The notes below the pieces were generated by a model. That model searched no databases, was not told the DNA's origin, and saw nothing but the letters and a program-made list of their open reading frames with translations. The position numbers and the translations under genes were made by a program. Shown one piece after another: positions 62,806 to 64,000 of a stretch of DNA of 64,000 bases (its first letter is position 1; the number at the start of each line of letters is the position of its first letter). Source of the stretch: Natranaerobius thermophilus JW/NM-WN-LF (GTDB lineage Bacteria > Bacillota > Natranaerobiia > Natranaerobiales > Natranaerobiaceae); the NCBI RefSeq assembly GCF_000020005.1, contig NC_010718.1, positions 2,004,001 through 2,068,000 of the forward strand, given 5' to 3'.

Positions 62806-62924
62806 AAACTCACCCCCTCCTGTTTAAATTTTATGGAGGGGGTCGTAAATTAATGTCAAATATCACATCTTATGATTCTTGCATTAAATTACTTTTCAAC
62901 AGACTCTCAGGGGAAAACCAAAAG

Positions 62925-63893
62925 TTATTCCAAGTGACCAAATTTGTCAAGTAAGTCAATTAAAATCTCTTCTCGTTCTTCAAATTCCTCTTTTACTTCG
63001 TCTCGTTTTAAAAACAGGGTGTCCGCACCTGCTTCATCCATTTCTTCCTGATAATCGGGATTTTCAGCTACATTATAAAAAGCTTCTGTCAATACTTCTA
63101 TGATTTCTGGAGGAGTACCTTCAGGGGCTGCAATCCCTCTATCAGTACTCATTATAGCTGTGTCATATCCCAACTCTTTAAATGTAGGAACATCTGGAGC
63201 AAAAGGATGACGTTCTTCAGTAGCCACAGCTAAAATCCGAACTTCGTCACCTTGACGATACATATCACTTAAATTACCTGAAACCACATCTATATGACCG
63301 CCCAGTAGATTAGCCAGAGCATCGGCTGCTCCGGGATATGGCATTTGATTAAATTCTACCCCTGTTTCATCTTTCATTTGCAAAATCAAAAAGTGATGCC
63401 CAATATATAGGCCAGCTTTTCCTATAGAAATTTCACCAGGATTTTCTTGGGCATCTTCTATCAAATCGTCCAAAGTTTCATAAGGGCTATCTTCTCTCAC
63501 AGCAAACACTGTTGGATCAAATCCCCAATTCATGATGGGTTCAAAAGTTTCTTTGGTGTATTCAGTATCATGAACTTGAGGTTGAGCTAAAATATGGGGG
63601 AGATTGTATGCAGCCAAAGTGTAACCGTCCGGGTCGGCATCAGCAAACTCATTCCATCCCACCTGGCCACCTGAACCTTCAATGTTTTGAACAACTACTG
63701 GCTGGCCTAATTCATCTTCGGCGTAATCCGCTAAAATTCTAGCTTGGGTGTCTGTTGCCGCTCCTGCTGAATAAGCAACGATTAATTCAATGGGTCTTTC
63801 CGGATAATTTGCGTGATCATCTTCTGAACATCCTGCAAAAATCACGAGACTTCCGATCAACACCCCGATCGTAATAATTTTGAGTTTTTCCAT
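62925..63893 (-). CDS. tctC: tripartite tricarboxylate transporter substrate-binding lipoprotein (TctC type)
   Basis: The 322-residue protein is a lipoprotein with lipobox FAGC near residue 22. The mature part follows the TctC plan: YPERPIELIVAYSAGAATDTQ, VVVQNIEGSGGQVGW, the ligand-loop region MPYPGAADALANLLGGHID and RGIAAPEGTPPEIIEVL. It would capture a carboxylate outside the cell for the TctAB membrane subunits. The C-terminus is very acidic. It follows the TctB gene end by 20 bases. ATG 63893 follows AGGAGG. Confidence 0.93.
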   Translation of the reverse strand: MEKLKIITIGVLIGSLVIFAGCSEDDHANYPERPIELIVAYSAGAATDTQARILADYAEDELGQPVVVQNIEGSGGQVGWNEFADADPDGYTLAAYNLPHILAQPQVHDTEYTKETFEPIMNWGFDPTVFAVREDSPYETLDDLIEDAQENPGEISIGKAGLYIGHHFLILQMKDETGVEFNQMPYPGAADALANLLGGHIDVVSGNLSDMYRQGDEVRILAVATEERHPFAPDVPTFKELGYDTAIMSTDRGIAAPEGTPPEIIEVLTEAFYNVAENPDYQEEMDEAGADTLFLKRDEVKEEFEEREEILIDLLDKFGHLE

Positions 63894-63913
63894 TAATTAT
63901 CAGCCTCCTAATT

Positions 63914-64000
63914 TTATATAAATAATCCTCTAGGTAATGGTACCCTGAGGAAAAGACTAAACAGTAAATACATAGCGACTGTCAAACTGGTACCGAGGGC
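63914..64000 (-). CDS. tctB: TctB-type small membrane subunit (C-terminal fragment, runs off window)
   Basis: The last 28 codons are visible: ALGTSLTVAMYLLFSLFL, then RVPLPRGLFI. The hydrophobic helix ending in LPRG-LF is typical of the C-terminus of TctB, the small membrane subunit. Its position just before the binding-protein gene agrees. Confidence 0.75.
   Translation of the reverse strand, partial: ALGTSLTVAMYLLFSLFLRVPLPRGLFI

Overview
The window looks like chromosome from a low-GC, anaerobic Firmicute. Shine-Dalgarno sequences are strong (GGAGG types) and several genes start at GTG or TTG. It carries sporulation/germination-type proteins (a GerM-like lipoprotein and a YpeB-like PepSY protein), a sigma-54 activator, a molybdopterin oxidoreductase and tRNA genes with encoded CCA. 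Several extracytoplasmic proteins are very acidic, which would suit a halophile or haloalkaliphile such as Natranaerobius. That taxonomic guess is inference; no rRNA gene is present to test it.

Layout. 1-3.3 kb: a two-subunit CoA-transferase behind a clear -24/-12 promoter, with a PAS-PAS-AAA-Fis activator upstream. 3.3-4.5 kb: first copy of an IS6-type insertion sequence with an 8-bp target duplication. 4.7-7 kb: lysA-dapF. 7-10 kb: a TPP-riboswitch-controlled thiSGHE operon. 10-14 kb: a YpeB-like protein, a small Cys-rich protein and a molybdopterin oxidoreductase. 14.3-18.3 kb: two group II introns in tandem, both with reverse transcriptases of the short bacterial-C type, lodged directly behind the terminator of a LytTR response regulator. 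19.6-21.3 kb: an IS110-type element. 21.6-23.9 kb: an unusual membrane protein joining ankyrin repeats to a large array of CxxC zinc knuckles. 24-27 kb: an ECF metal-uptake operon (CbiM, CbiQ, CbiO) facing a Fur-family regulator across a perfect 21-bp palindrome. 27-33 kb: amino-acid metabolism genes (aminotransferase, thiamine-diphosphate decarboxylase, D-threonine aldolase-type enzyme, amidohydrolase).

33.4-49.3 kb: two complete efflux modules of the RND type, each with TolC-like protein, periplasmic-adaptor-like protein, RND pump and TetR regulator. The second is split by the second copy of the IS6-type element, which separates a TetR-like operator from the adaptor gene. 49.4-53.4 kb: an amidase, an asparagine synthetase pseudogene (amber codon plus frameshift) and a pyridoxal kinase. 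53.6-54.4 kb: nine tRNA genes in one transcription unit with recognisable promoter and terminator. 54.4-57.3 kb: phosphodiesterase, XTP pyrophosphatase, RNase PH and a P-loop protein with an AlaRS-like tail. 57.5-64 kb: a ClC-type channel, the GerM-like lipoprotein, an orphan and divergent glutamate-mutase epsilon subunit, a MarR regulator, a DUF441 membrane protein and a tripartite tricarboxylate transporter receptor with the end of its TctB partner.

At least six copies of an intergenic palindromic repeat of about 40-75 bp are scattered through the window. I found no CRISPR array, prophage or rRNA. The best candidates for something undescribed are the ankyrin/zinc-knuckle membrane protein, the lone glutamate-mutase homologue with altered substrate residues, the paired RND systems with barrel-poor TolC-like partners, and the repeat family.
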